Notes: generated from the sequence alone by a model not told the origin. A stretch of 64,000 nt of DNA from Bacillota bacterium (GCA_023413135.1 JAEZQK010000031.1:23089-87088), one strand, 5' to 3'; shown: positions 26,216 through 34,816, counted from the first letter of the stretch. Made by a program: numbers and translations.

Positions 26216-26942
26216 CTCGAATGTGATGAAGGCCGGGTGCTATGAACTGCGGCGGGTCCTGTTATCCAAGCCATACCTGCTGATGACCGTATTTGCCCTT
26301 GCCTATGCGGTCTTCCTTCTTAGAGCCGATACGCTGTTAGGATATAATGACACCGCACCGTTTTCCGAGTGGACTTTTCTTTCCTACCTGCTGAAACTGT
26401 CACCGTTCCTGACCTCCATTTCACTATTCTTTGTGGCACGCCAAACCTCGCCAAAAGAAAAAGCGGTGGAAGCGCTGGCTTCGGCAACATCCATGCCGGT
26501 CTCCGTCCGCCACGCGCTGATGACCGCCGCTTTGGGGCTGGGTTATCTTTTGGTTGCAATACTGGCGGTGGCAGCCTACCTCGTGTTTTGCATCTGGGTG
26601 TTCACTGTGACGCCACGTATCGGCTTTTTACCGTTAGCAGTGCTTGCCTTGCTGCCGCAGGCAATCTTTTTTACCGGGCTGGGACTGTGGATGGGCCGCC
26701 TTAGCAGCAATCTGGTTTATGCGCTCATTGCGTTTCTATTCTTTGCCGCATTCATTGATCTTTCGCTGCCGCCGGCATTCGACCTTCTTGGTAATTCGGT
26801 GCTCTCGCAAGCGGCAGGCACACTGGCACAAAAGGGTGTAATCCCCTTTGCGCTGCCTAACGGGTATCTGGGTTCCCGTATCGGAATAACCGTACTGGGG
26901 CTGGCTCTTTGCACCGGCTGCATGATGAGTTATCGGCGATGA
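26208..26942 (+). CDS. ABC-2-type transporter permease
   Basis: A 244-residue polytopic protein with about six hydrophobic helices, starting MNSSNVMKAGCYELRRVLLS, the amphipathic entry helix common in ABC-2 permeases. It overlaps the permease-peptidase gene by 8 nt and ends just before a strong terminator. It probably dimerises with the fused permease to form the exporter channel energised by the ATPase at 23,076. The substrate is unknown. Confidence 0.85.
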   Translation: MNSSNVMKAGCYELRRVLLSKPYLLMTVFALAYAVFLLRADTLLGYNDTAPFSEWTFLSYLLKLSPFLTSISLFFVARQTSPKEKAVEALASATSMPVSVRHALMTAALGLGYLLVAILAVAAYLVFCIWVFTVTPRIGFLPLAVLALLPQAIFFTGLGLWMGRLSSNLVYALIAFLFFAAFIDLSLPPAFDLLGNSVLSQAAGTLAQKGVIPFALPNGYLGSRIGITVLGLALCTGCMMSYRR

Positions 26943-26952
26943 TATACATTCT

Positions 26953-27001
26953 GGCGGATCTCCTGCGAAGCCTTAAGTTTCGCAGGAGATCCGCCCTTTT
27001 T
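26953..27001 (+). terminator. Strong intrinsic terminator after the ABC exporter operon
   Basis: A perfect 17-bp stem (26953-26969 with 26979-26995) and a short loop is followed by CTTTTTA. It separates the plus-strand exporter operon from the convergent SDR gene; its T-run reaches the SDR stop codon. Confidence 0.95.
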
Positions 27002-27887
27002 ATGAGCTTAATTTCCCGCCATTGACATGCAATATCTGCCCGGTCACATACGCGCTGTCGTCACAGGCCAGGTACACATAGGTGGGGGCCAGTTCAAATG
27101 GCTGGGCGGCGCGCCCCAGGGGCGTATCCTTCCCGAACTGCTCCACATCCTGGGGCGAGAAGCTGGAAGGGATCAGCGGCGTCCACACAGGTCCCGGAGC
27201 CACGGCATTGACCCTTATGCCCTGCTGGGCCAGCGACAGGGACAGCGACTTGGTGAAGGATACGACGGCGCCCTTGGTGGCGGAATAATCGATGAGCGTC
27301 TTGTCCCCCGCATAGGCGGTGATAGATGTGGTGTTGATGATTTGCGCGCCTGACTTCATATGTTTTAAGCACGCCTTGGCCATGAAAAAGTAGCTCATGA
27401 CGTTGGTGTTGAACGTCACGCCCAATTGATCGCTGGTAATATCCTCCAGGCTGTTTTGGGGATACTGCACGGCGGCGTTATTCACCAGCACGTCCACGCG
27501 ATTAAAGGCCTTCATCACCTTGTTCACCGCGTCGAAGGCGGCCTGCTCGCTCTTAAGGTCGCAGGGCACCAGCAGGCAATGGCGGCCAAGGCCTTCCACC
27601 ATCTTTTGCGTTTCCTGGGCGTCCTGGGTCTCGTTCAGGTAGAGTACGGCCACGTCAGCGCCTTCCTTGGCAAAAGCCAGGGCCACAGCCTGGCCGATGC
27701 CGCTGTCGCCGCCGGTGATGATTGCGGCGCGCCCCGTCATCTTCCCGGCGCCCTTATATTGCGGGTTGTCCACAATGGGCTTGGGGTTCATGTTCTTTTG
27801 GCTGCCGGGCTGGGCGTTTTGATGCTGGGGCGGAAAGCTATTGGGCGCCGCGGGCGCCTGTCTTTCGTAAGTCGAAGAATTTTGCAT
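27000..27887 (-). CDS. SDR-family NAD(P)-dependent oxidoreductase (YhdF/YhxC-like)
   Basis: A 295-residue short-chain dehydrogenase with an extended, proline- and glutamine-rich N-terminus of about 45 residues, as in the Bacillus general-stress SDRs. The Rossmann motif is TGGDSGIG, the NNAAVQYP motif follows beta-4, and the catalytic residues are Ser in NTTSITAYAG and Tyr/Lys in YSATK. The end is PEF-like (AQPFELAPTYVYLACDDSAYVTGQ). ATG at 27,887 has GGAGG six nt upstream. It stands alone between convergent and divergent neighbours. The substrate cannot be read from sequence; oxidative or osmotic stress links in relatives are family knowledge only. Confidence 0.93.
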   Translation of the reverse strand: MQNSSTYERQAPAAPNSFPPQHQNAQPGSQKNMNPKPIVDNPQYKGAGKMTGRAAIITGGDSGIGQAVALAFAKEGADVAVLYLNETQDAQETQKMVEGLGRHCLLVPCDLKSEQAAFDAVNKVMKAFNRVDVLVNNAAVQYPQNSLEDITSDQLGVTFNTNVMSYFFMAKACLKHMKSGAQIINTTSITAYAGDKTLIDYSATKGAVVSFTKSLSLSLAQQGIRVNAVAPGPVWTPLIPSSFSPQDVEQFGKDTPLGRAAQPFELAPTYVYLACDDSAYVTGQILHVNGGKLSS

Positions 27888-28046
27888 AAAGCACCTCCAA
27901 TACTGTTGTCGCTTTATGTTCCTCGTAAGCTTGAAAGATTATGCGGCAGCGGTGATTGTCTTATTCATCCCTACATCATGCTTGAAAACACTGTCTTACG
28001 GGAAACATGAAACAGCAACCGCAATGAAATTAAAGAAGGGATTCTC

Positions 28047-29141
28047 ATGAAGAACAAAACCTTAACCGCACTGTTTTTGCTGGCCGTGCTGCTGCTTCAT
28101 GGCTGCGCCGCGCCCCAGGCGGGCGGTACCGTCTCAACGCCTCCCGCCACCACGATGCCCGTCCCCATAACAGCCCCGCCCGCCGCGCAGCCCACCGAGG
28201 CGGCGGAACGGGTGGAAGATTATTTCCCGGTACTTAAAGACGTCCGCTTAACGTATGAGGGCGTGGGGAACGAGTATGCCTCCTATGTATCCCATGCCGA
28301 GTTTCAAGAGGGGAACAAGCTGCAGCTGCGCATCGACAACGGCGGCACGGTGACTTCCCGCGTGTACAAGTGGGAAAACGGCAAGCTCACGCGGGTCCTG
28401 TCTGTGCCGGAAGCCTACGTGCGGGAGAACCTTATAAATGCCCCGGAAACGGAATCGGAGGTATTGCTTCAGGAGCCGCTGACTGTGGGCACGGCCTGGG
28501 ATGCGGCAAACGGGCGGCGGTCGGTGACGGGGATCAATGTGCCTGTACAAACGCTTTCCGGCGACTATACGGCATTGGAGGTAACCACGCAGGGAACCGA
28601 TTCAAAGACCATTGATTACTATGCAAAGGGCGTCGGATTGGTCAGGTCTGTCTTTCAATCCGGGGATTTGGAGGTCGTTTCCTCCCTGGAGCAAATACAG
28701 AGCGACACACCTTTTTTTCAGGTCATACGGCTCTACTACCCCGGTGTAGACGGTTCGGGGCGCTTCTACCGGGAGATACAATTGGCCATGGCCACCAACA
28801 TGACATTGGCCGCCGCCGTAGAGGAGGCCTACCAGGTAGAGCCGAACGGCAAAGCCGGGCGGGTATTCACCCCCGGCACACGCATTCTGTCGCTTAAAAG
28901 AAACGCCGACAATGTGGTGCAGCTCGATTTGAACCAGGCTTTTATCACGGAACGGACCGGTAGCGCGGCCTATGAGGAAGGCGTATTGCACAGTGTAGCC
29001 GACACCTTCGGGGAATTGTACCTGGCGGAAAAAGTGCTTTTGACCGTAGAGGGCAAGCCCTACCGTTCCGGCCAGTTCTCCCTGAAGGAGGGCGAGACAT
29101 TGGATGTGGAGCAGACCCAAGCGCAGATCATTATTGATTAG
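28047..29141 (+). CDS. GerMN-domain lipoprotein
   Basis: A 364-residue secreted lipoprotein with the signal MKNKTLTALFLLAVLLL and lipobox LLHGC. A proline- and threonine-rich spacer (about 25-55) follows. The middle domain (about 60-220) is unassigned. The C-terminal GerMN domain (about 225-350) reads RLYYPGVDGSGRFYREIQ, then a VVQLDLNQAF strand and a SVADTFGELYLAEKV helix. GerMN occurs in spore-germination GerM proteins and in other cell-envelope lipoproteins, so this alone does not prove sporulation. RBS GAAGGG precedes the ATG. It is monocistronic by context. Confidence 0.85.
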   Translation: MKNKTLTALFLLAVLLLHGCAAPQAGGTVSTPPATTMPVPITAPPAAQPTEAAERVEDYFPVLKDVRLTYEGVGNEYASYVSHAEFQEGNKLQLRIDNGGTVTSRVYKWENGKLTRVLSVPEAYVRENLINAPETESEVLLQEPLTVGTAWDAANGRRSVTGINVPVQTLSGDYTALEVTTQGTDSKTIDYYAKGVGLVRSVFQSGDLEVVSSLEQIQSDTPFFQVIRLYYPGVDGSGRFYREIQLAMATNMTLAAAVEEAYQVEPNGKAGRVFTPGTRILSLKRNADNVVQLDLNQAFITERTGSAAYEEGVLHSVADTFGELYLAEKVLLTVEGKPYRSGQFSLKEGETLDVEQTQAQIIID

Positions 29142-29146
29142 AGAAA

Positions 29147-29169
29147 GAAAAAACCGGCCCTTCGGCCGG
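29147..29169 (-). terminator. Intrinsic terminator of the small membrane-protein gene
   Basis: CCGGCC (29154-29159) and GGCCGG (29164-29169) form a GC hairpin. On the minus strand it is followed by TTTTTTC, so it ends the 45-aa gene at 29,187 and may also mark the end of the GerMN transcript. Confidence 0.82.
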
Positions 29170-29186
29170 CACAGAATAGGATGAAA

Positions 29187-29324
29187 TTAGTCGCTGGTAG
29201 GATACATGCGGCGATATTCGATATTCATATAATCCGCCAATCCCTGTTCCAGATGCATCTGACGGCTGTGGTCGTCAATCAGCAGCAGTATAAACATCAA
29301 AACCAGGAATATCAACAGTGCCAT
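29187..29324 (-). CDS. Small single-span membrane protein, 45 aa
   Basis: The sequence is MALLIFLVLMFILLLIDDHS followed by a polar C-terminal tail (about 25 residues, ending MYPTSD). One hydrophobic helix occupies residues 2-16. Real-gene evidence: GAGGAGG eight nt upstream of the ATG, a TATAAT 60 nt upstream (29385-29390) and an intrinsic terminator right after the stop. I do not recognise the family. The topology (N-terminal helix, charged tail) fits a membrane-associated regulatory peptide, but that is speculation. Confidence 0.65.
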   Translation of the reverse strand: MALLIFLVLMFILLLIDDHSRQMHLEQGLADYMNIEYRRMYPTSD

Positions 29325-29384
29325 GAGAATTTCCTCCTCTTTCAGGTCCACACAGTTCCTGCAAACGCCTTTGCTTGCATGCAA

Positions 29385-29390
29385 ATTATA
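29385..29390 (-). promoter_or_regulatory. Possible -10 element for the 45-aa gene
   Basis: A perfect TATAAT lies on the minus strand 60 nt before the start codon. No good -35 hexamer lies 16-18 nt upstream, so this is a weak call. Confidence 0.35.
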
Positions 29391-29504
29391 CCGCAAAAAG
29401 CCAAAAAAGGGAAGAGATTTTGCAAGAATTCCTGCATAATATTTTCAAAAATGCAACTTGCAAAATCCTCGCCCGTCTGTTAAGAAAACATCAAAAAAAC
29501 ATGA

Positions 29505-29510
29505 TATAAT
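29505..29510 (+). promoter_or_regulatory. -10 element of the transglutaminase-like gene
   Basis: TATAAT 25 nt before the chosen ATG, giving a very short leader with AGGAGG at 29521-29526. The -35 region (AAGAAA at 17 nt) is poor. Confidence 0.45.
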
Positions 29511-29535
29511 GCAGGATGACAGGAGGGAAATGCAA

Positions 29536-30618
29536 ATGCGTGCAAAATGCATGTCCGCACTGATTTTCATGTTGATTCTGGTTACCATTTTTTCAGCCGC
29601 GCAGGCCGGTGCGCCCCCTTTCGCGTCCATGTCCCGGCCACCGGAGGACATCCCCTGGCAGGCGCTTGGCGATACGTCAGACGTATACCTTGTGCGTAAG
29701 GGCAATGCGGCCGTGTCTGTCCGCGCCCAGGCAAAAACCGGTGCCAAAGCGATATATTCCTGGCGGCGCTTTGCACTGCGTGCCCTGGATTACATGCAGG
29801 AGGAATCATGGCATAAGGTGGCGCTGCCTTTTAAGGACGGGTTTGTGCAGTCAAGCCTTACGCAAGTACTGCCGGAGGAAGGCCGCCCCCGCCTGCGGGC
29901 ATATACCGAGACCGCCTCTCTGGGTTATGTATACCTAGCCACGGCAGGAGAACTTCCCCTTGTCATGGAAATTCAAAACGGGGACAAGCGCCATCAACTG
30001 CTTTTGCCGGGTGACGGCATGTGGCAACCCATATTGCTTACGCTGGGGGCCGGAAAGTACAAGCTTTCTGTATATGAGGCCGGCCTGTATGACAGGCCCA
30101 TCCGCCTGCTGTTTGAAACCTTTCTTGATTTGGCAGATGCGCCGGAGGATACGCAGCTGGCCCTTTTGTCTTCCCTGCACACCAATATGGAAGCCCATCC
30201 CGTCACGGTGGCGCTGGCGCGGTCGCTTTGCCAAAACGCAAAAACGGATCTGGAAAAAGTCACGCTCCTTTGGGACTGGCTGATGGACCACGCTGCCTAC
30301 GACAAGCAGCTTTCCAGAACCATCCAATTCACTGAGATCCCCGACGGCGACGCGTTTGTCCTAGGTAGAAAAGGCATCTGCTCGGACTACGCCGCGTTCA
30401 TGGCGGTGGGCCTTAGGGCCCTGGGCGTACCCGTCAAGCATATATACGGCAAAAACCTGCGCACCGGGAACCAGCACGCCTGGAACGAAGTCTATCTGGA
30501 CGGGAAATGGCAGATCATCGACGCCACCATGGCCCAGTCCAGAGGACCAAAAAAATTCCACACCGAGGATGCAAAGCATTACGGCATGGAAAATGGGCTA
30601 TGGGATGGATTTCACTAA
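29536..30618 (+). CDS. Secreted transglutaminase-like (cysteine protease fold) protein
   Basis: A 360-residue exported protein with a signal peptide ending near AAQAGAP. The C-terminal transglutaminase-like core carries the triad: Cys in GRKGICSDYAAF, His in NQHAWNEVYLDG and Asp in WQIIDATMA. Bacterial members are usually proteases, peptidoglycan-related or of unknown activity rather than cross-linking enzymes. The N-terminal about 200 residues are unassigned. The ATG at 29,536 was chosen because AGGAGG is nine nt upstream; an ATG two codons earlier has only three nt of spacing. The stop overlaps the convergent metallopeptidase gene by four bases. Confidence 0.85.
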   Translation: MRAKCMSALIFMLILVTIFSAAQAGAPPFASMSRPPEDIPWQALGDTSDVYLVRKGNAAVSVRAQAKTGAKAIYSWRRFALRALDYMQEESWHKVALPFKDGFVQSSLTQVLPEEGRPRLRAYTETASLGYVYLATAGELPLVMEIQNGDKRHQLLLPGDGMWQPILLTLGAGKYKLSVYEAGLYDRPIRLLFETFLDLADAPEDTQLALLSSLHTNMEAHPVTVALARSLCQNAKTDLEKVTLLWDWLMDHAAYDKQLSRTIQFTEIPDGDAFVLGRKGICSDYAAFMAVGLRALGVPVKHIYGKNLRTGNQHAWNEVYLDGKWQIIDATMAQSRGPKKFHTEDAKHYGMENGLWDGFH

Positions 30619-31307
30619 TCCCTTCTCCTGGCCAGCGCAAGCAACCGCAATAGTTGCAATACAGCAGTGACGGCGACCGCCACATACGTCAGCGCGGCGG
30701 CATCCAGCACGGCTTTCACCTTGGGGGCTTCCTCCCTAGTTACATATCCGCCTGTTTCCAGCATGGTCATAGCCCTTCGGGACGCATTAAATTCCACCGG
30801 CAATGTAATGAAGGAAAACAGCACCGATAAAGCAAACACCACGATGCCGATAAACATCAGCGGCTCCCAGTTGGCGATCAGGCCCACCAGGAACAGCGGG
30901 AAATAAAGCTGGCTGGAAAAGGAAACGACGGGCACCACGGCATTACGCAGCTTCATGGGGCCGTATTCCTCCAACTGCTGCATGGCGTGGCCCGCCTCGT
31001 GAGCGGCAATGCCCAGCGCGGCCAGGCTGTTGGACCCAAACACGCCTTCAGACAGGCGCAATACCTCGGTGCGCGGATCGTAGTGGTCGGAGAGCATTCC
31101 CTGGGTCTGTTCCACCCGCACGCCGCCGTTGTTGTTTTCCACAAGAATGCTGCGGGCTACTTCACTGGCCGGGCGGCCATCATAGGAGGCAACCCTGGAA
31201 TATTTGGCGTAAGCGCTCCTGACCTTGTACTGTGCCCACAGGCCCAGCAGCAGGCCGGGCAAAATGTACAGCCAGTCGTAAGGCGAAAAGAAAAAGGGAA
31301 GATACAT
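30615..31307 (-). CDS. YugP-like zinc-dependent membrane metallopeptidase
   Basis: A 230-residue membrane protein with the zinc motif HEAGHA preceded by AALGIAA, and the YugP signature LSDHYDPRTEVLRLSEGVF. Three or four hydrophobic segments are present: one N-terminal, two central (LYFPLFLVGLIAN and FIGIVVFALSVLFSFI) and a weaker one near the C-terminus. The ATG at 31,307 has AGGAGG eight nt upstream, and a longer in-frame start was rejected. The family is widespread in Firmicutes with poorly known substrates. It is convergent with the transglutaminase-like gene and has no operon partner. Confidence 0.9.
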   Translation of the reverse strand: MYLPFFFSPYDWLYILPGLLLGLWAQYKVRSAYAKYSRVASYDGRPASEVARSILVENNNGGVRVEQTQGMLSDHYDPRTEVLRLSEGVFGSNSLAALGIAAHEAGHAMQQLEEYGPMKLRNAVVPVVSFSSQLYFPLFLVGLIANWEPLMFIGIVVFALSVLFSFITLPVEFNASRRAMTMLETGGYVTREEAPKVKAVLDAAALTYVAVAVTAVLQLLRLLALARRRD

Positions 31308-31631
31308 AGCAAAACCTCCTGATGGCTGGAAAGCCAAAATGGTGGCAGAAAGATGAATCCAACGTAAGCATATCGCAGGCCGGATTACTTCGCAAGATGC
31401 ATTGTGTAAAATGTCCGGATGGCTGCATGTTTCCCGCGAAAGCGGGGTTCAATCCCCAGAGTGGACGATTTTTTGCCTTCAGGTGCAATTTATGCACCTT
31501 TGCACCATACGCTTGATCCGAAAAAATGAAATATTGGGAACAAAGAACAGCGCACAATCGTCGTATGGTTGGATCAATGGACAAGCATACGGGAAAAGCC
31601 TTGTTCCGACAGCTTTCCCCTGAAAAAGTGC
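31308..31631. other. Intergenic segment with two hairpins, no supported gene
   Basis: About 320 nt upstream of the peptidoglycan-binding lipoprotein's promoter. It holds a CCCGC-GAAA-GCGGG hairpin (about 31,430-31,445) and the inverted repeat AGGTGCA / TGCACCT at 31,481-31,499. A 64-codon frame (31,322-31,516) has no ribosome binding site or recognisable sequence. I see no riboswitch or tRNA. Confidence 0.4.
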
Positions 31632-31660
31632 TTGCAAAGGCATCTGTGAATCTATACAAT
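31632..31660 (+). promoter_or_regulatory. Promoter for the peptidoglycan-binding lipoprotein
   Basis: TTGCAA (31632-31637), a 17-nt spacer and TACAAT (31655-31660), about 58 nt upstream of the ATG. Confidence 0.6.
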
Positions 31661-31718
31661 GATGTTCAGGGAGCGAGGGGCGGCAAGGCGTTGCCCTGAG
31701 CAAGGAGGGAAGTCTGCC

Positions 31719-33641
31719 ATGAAGAAAATCAACAAGCGCAAGGCGGCGCTGGCGGCGCTGCTCATCGCAACTGCGCTGCTGGTCTCAAGCTGCTATATGT
31801 CGGAGGACGACATCACCAAAGGGGCCGACAATCAAAACCAGGGCAATAACGGCCTGCCCTTCGCCACCGTCGGGCTGACGCCCACGCCTACGCCCTCCCC
31901 CACGCCCACACCCACGGTTCAGGGCGGTGTGAGCCAGATCCCCAATAATTGGGGCGATGTGTTTACCGACCCGCCTACTGCTACGCCTGGCCAAAATCAA
32001 AACCAGAATCAGAACCAAAATCAAAATCAAAATCAGAACGTCACTTCCAAGCCCACCGCAACGCCCAAGACCACCACGCCGCAGCCCCAGCAGAATGACG
32101 GCGTGCTGCGCACAGGCTCCACAGGCGATGATGTAGAGCTGTTGCAGGAGCAGTTGAAGAAGCTGGGCTACTATACAGGGTCTGTGGATGGCGATTACGG
32201 CATGGGTACCGCCAATGCGGTGAAAGCCTTCCAGGAAGTAAATGGCCTGTTGGCCGACGGCATCGCCGGGGAAAAGACCCAGGAGAAGCTGTACAGCTAT
32301 TACGCCATTCCCAAGCCGAACAATTCCAGCTCCAATAGCAATTCGAATTCAAACTCTTCCAACAGCACTCCCCGGCGGACCAACACCCCCAGGCCTACCG
32401 CTACACCGAACCTTTCAAAAGCCCGTTATCTGAAGGTGGGCATGTCGGGCAGCGACGTCAGGCAGGTGCAAAGCCGCCTGATCGCCTTAGGGTATCTTTC
32501 CGGCAGCGCCGATGGCGAATATGGCGGGGCCACTGAGGCCGCGGTAAAGGCATTCCAGAAAAAAGCCAAGGAATGGGATGACGGCATTGCCGGTCCCGAT
32601 ACGCAAAAAGCGCTGTTTGCTTCCAATGCCCCCAAGGCCAGCGGTGTGGCAGCCTCTGTGGGCGTATCCCTGAAGGAGGGCATGGATGGCGACGGGGTTC
32701 GCGCACTTCAAAAAAAGCTGATTGATCTGGGGTACCTGAAGGGCTCCATTGACGGAGATTTCGGCGCGGGCACCAAGGCGGCGGTTACCGCTTTCCAGGA
32801 GAAAAACGGTCTGAAGGCCGACGGAATTGCCGGCACGGCCACCCAGAACAAGCTGTTTTCCGCCGATGCTGTTCCCGCCAGCGGCTCCTCTGGCGGCAAT
32901 AATAACAATAATAATCCTACACCCTCCCCTGCCGGCAACGCCGTATATACCACGCTTCGGGACGGTGATTCGGGCGACAACGTAAGAAGGCTGCAGGAGC
33001 GGCTGAAGATCCTGGGCTATTACACCGGCACGGTGGACGGCAAGTATGGCGCCGGCACGGTGACGGCAGTGCAGTCCTTCCAGGCCATGAACGGGCTGAC
33101 GGTGGACGGCGTGGCCGGCCCCGCCACCCAGCAGCGGCTGTATGGCGACAGCTCCAGTGCCAACAGGATATCCGGTTCCCTCAAACAATATGACGAAGGG
33201 CCCAATGTGCGGGACATGCAATACGCGCTGTACGAGCTGGGATACTATCAGGACGCTATCAACGGCATCTACGGGGAAAGCACCTACAATGCGATACGGG
33301 AATTTCAAATGCTCAACGACTTGACAGTGGACGGGGTGGCAGGCAATGCCACCCTGAACCTCCTGTTCTCCATTCGCGCCAAGCCCGCCACCGCCATGAC
33401 CGGCGAATTTGAAACGCTGATGCAAGGCAACGAAGGCGACAGCGTGATCATATTGCAGACTGCATTGATCGACCTGGGTTATTTGGACAGCGGTGTCACC
33501 GGCGTATTTGACGAAACGACATTTGTAGCCTTGAAATCATTCCAGCAATACAACGGGCTGACGGTGGACGGCATCGCCGGGGCCAGCACCCAGGAAAAGC
33601 TCTACAGCGATGAAGCTGTTCCCAATCCCTTAAGGCAGTAA
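31719..33641 (+). CDS. Lipoprotein with six peptidoglycan-binding (PG_binding_1) modules
   Basis: A 640-residue predicted lipoprotein (lipobox LVSSC near residue 26). Two low-complexity spacers follow: a Pro-Thr stretch and an Asn-Gln stretch built from a repeated six-base unit (about 31,993-32,040). Six PG_binding_1 repeats then run to the C-terminus. Each has the form G..G.DV..LQ..L..LGYY.G..DG.YG..T..AV..FQ...GL..DGIAG..T, and Asn/Ser-rich linkers separate repeats 1-2 and 3-4. No catalytic domain is attached, so the protein probably coats or tethers to the wall. The ATG at 31,719 has GGAGGG upstream. It is flanked by its own promoter and terminator, so it is monocistronic. Confidence 0.9.
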   Translation: MKKINKRKAALAALLIATALLVSSCYMSEDDITKGADNQNQGNNGLPFATVGLTPTPTPSPTPTPTVQGGVSQIPNNWGDVFTDPPTATPGQNQNQNQNQNQNQNQNVTSKPTATPKTTTPQPQQNDGVLRTGSTGDDVELLQEQLKKLGYYTGSVDGDYGMGTANAVKAFQEVNGLLADGIAGEKTQEKLYSYYAIPKPNNSSSNSNSNSNSSNSTPRRTNTPRPTATPNLSKARYLKVGMSGSDVRQVQSRLIALGYLSGSADGEYGGATEAAVKAFQKKAKEWDDGIAGPDTQKALFASNAPKASGVAASVGVSLKEGMDGDGVRALQKKLIDLGYLKGSIDGDFGAGTKAAVTAFQEKNGLKADGIAGTATQNKLFSADAVPASGSSGGNNNNNNPTPSPAGNAVYTTLRDGDSGDNVRRLQERLKILGYYTGTVDGKYGAGTVTAVQSFQAMNGLTVDGVAGPATQQRLYGDSSSANRISGSLKQYDEGPNVRDMQYALYELGYYQDAINGIYGESTYNAIREFQMLNDLTVDGVAGNATLNLLFSIRAKPATAMTGEFETLMQGNEGDSVIILQTALIDLGYLDSGVTGVFDETTFVALKSFQQYNGLTVDGIAGASTQEKLYSDEAVPNPLRQ

Positions 33642-33674
33642 AAAACATAATGAATTAGATAGGCATTGATGAAA

Positions 33675-33716
33675 GCAGTTCCCCGATGGCAATAGTGCGC
33701 GGGGATGCTTTTTTTT
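33675..33716 (+). terminator. Intrinsic terminator after the peptidoglycan-binding lipoprotein
   Basis: A CCCCG / CGGGG-based stem with flanking GCA/TGC pairing is followed by eight T residues. It overlaps the convergent EamA gene's stop. Confidence 0.8.
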
Positions 33717-34618
33717 CACTGCTCCGCCGCGGCGCTTTGCACATCCCCCGGCCTTTTCCTGCGCCGCAAATTAGGCAGCAATGATTGCAGCGTCACAGCC
33801 GCCACCACCAGCACAAAGCCGGTCAGCGCCAGGGGGCCCGGCGCTTCCCCCAGCATCAGAAACACCCAGACAGGGTTCATGATGGGCTCCATCGTCAATA
33901 TGATGGAAGCAGCCGTGGGTTCTGTCTTTTTAATGCCCTTGCCGAACAGGATATTCGCCAGGCTGTACTGAATGAGCCCCAGGGCAAGCATGGCCCCCAC
34001 GCTCTCCCAGGTAATGATAAAATTGCTGTCGGTAAACACAAATGGCAGGCAGCAGATAAAGCTTAAGCCGCAGCCAATGATCTGCCCGTCCTCCGGCTGC
34101 GTTTTTTCCATGCGGTTGATCAGGATCAGCGCCGCAAAGGTGAAGCCGGATATGATCGCCAAAATATCGCCCAGCGTTCCGCTGCCCCCCAGCTTGTCAC
34201 AAAAAGCCAGCACGCAGCCAACAAAAACAACGACGGTGAGCACTATTTCCGTGGCGGTGGGCCGCCGCTTTTGCACCACGGCCGTATAGATCAATATCAG
34301 AATGGGGGCAATGTACTGCAGCACGATGGCGTTGGCCGCCGTAGTAAGCTTGTTGGAAGCCATGAACAACGCACCGGTCAAAAACAGCGCCACCCCCGCC
34401 GCGATGTTATGCTTTGTAAAGCGTACCGGTGTATAATTGCCGTTTCTGCGGCGAAATTGCCGAAGGGCCAGCAATGCCAGCGTGCATATCAGCCCCCGGA
34501 TGGAAGCAATGGAAAAGCCGCTCCAGGGAATCAGCTTCACCAAAATGCCTGCGGTGCTCCATAAAAGCGCTGAAGCAAGGATCATCAGCTGCCCTGAAAG
34601 CGAGGATTGTTTTTTCAT
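33716..34618 (-). CDS. EamA/DMT-family transporter
   Basis: A 300-residue polytopic protein with ten predicted helices in two EamA repeats (about 10-140 and 155-285). The first repeat opens with LASALLWSTAGILVKLI and the second contains FTFAALILINRMEK and an AASIILTMEPIMNPVWVF segment typical of the family. Members export metabolites, amino acids or drugs; the substrate is unknown. The ribosome binding site is weak (GGGG). No operon partner is adjacent. Confidence 0.92.
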   Translation of the reverse strand: MKKQSSLSGQLMILASALLWSTAGILVKLIPWSGFSIASIRGLICTLALLALRQFRRRNGNYTPVRFTKHNIAAGVALFLTGALFMASNKLTTAANAIVLQYIAPILILIYTAVVQKRRPTATEIVLTVVVFVGCVLAFCDKLGGSGTLGDILAIISGFTFAALILINRMEKTQPEDGQIIGCGLSFICCLPFVFTDSNFIITWESVGAMLALGLIQYSLANILFGKGIKKTEPTAASIILTMEPIMNPVWVFLMLGEAPGPLALTGFVLVVAAVTLQSLLPNLRRRKRPGDVQSAAAEQ

Positions 34619-34725
34619 AAAGATTGCCCCAATCCTTTACAAATCCCGATCAACGCAGAACATCATACCAAATGTGCAAGAGGGGTGCAAGCTGTTTTTA
34701 TGGAGAAAAAATTTCTTGGAAGCAG

Positions 34726-34754
34726 TTGACAAACCGTAATCTCATGCATACAAT
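34726..34754 (+). promoter_or_regulatory. Promoter of the FAD oxidoreductase-TetR operon
   Basis: TTGACA (34726-34731), a 17-nt spacer and TACAAT (34749-34754), immediately upstream of two palindromic operators. Confidence 0.85.
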
Positions 34755-34759
34755 ATCCA

Positions 34760-34788
34760 TGAACATATGTTCATTGAACGTTTGTTCA
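34760..34788. promoter_or_regulatory. Tandem TetR-type operators
   Basis: A perfect 14-bp palindrome, TGAACATATGTTCA (34760-34773), is followed one base later by the imperfect copy TGAACGTTTGTTCA (34775-34788). Both overlap the expected transcription start, where a bound repressor would block initiation. The TetR gene at 36,268 is the last gene of the operon and the natural ligand. Confidence 0.82.
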
Positions 34789-34816
34789 TTATATTAAGAA
34801 AAGAAGGTTGGCACCA

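Noticed and set aside
31425..31460. tRNA-like GGTTCAATCCCC sequence
   Set aside because: It resembles a T-arm, but no acceptor stem, anticodon arm or D-arm can be built around it; the bases belong to a simple GAAA-loop hairpin.
31322..31516. 64-codon open frame upstream of the wall-binding lipoprotein
   Set aside because: No ribosome binding site for the plus strand (the AGGAGG there serves the minus-strand YugP gene) and no recognisable sequence.
31993..32040. Tandem six-base repeat considered as a CRISPR-like or satellite array
   Set aside because: It is in frame inside the lipoprotein gene, encodes an Asn-Gln linker, and has no spacers.
32487..33425. 312-codon minus-strand open frame opposite the peptidoglycan-binding lipoprotein
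   Set aside because: Its repeated structure only mirrors the repeats of the real gene on the other strand; no start signals.
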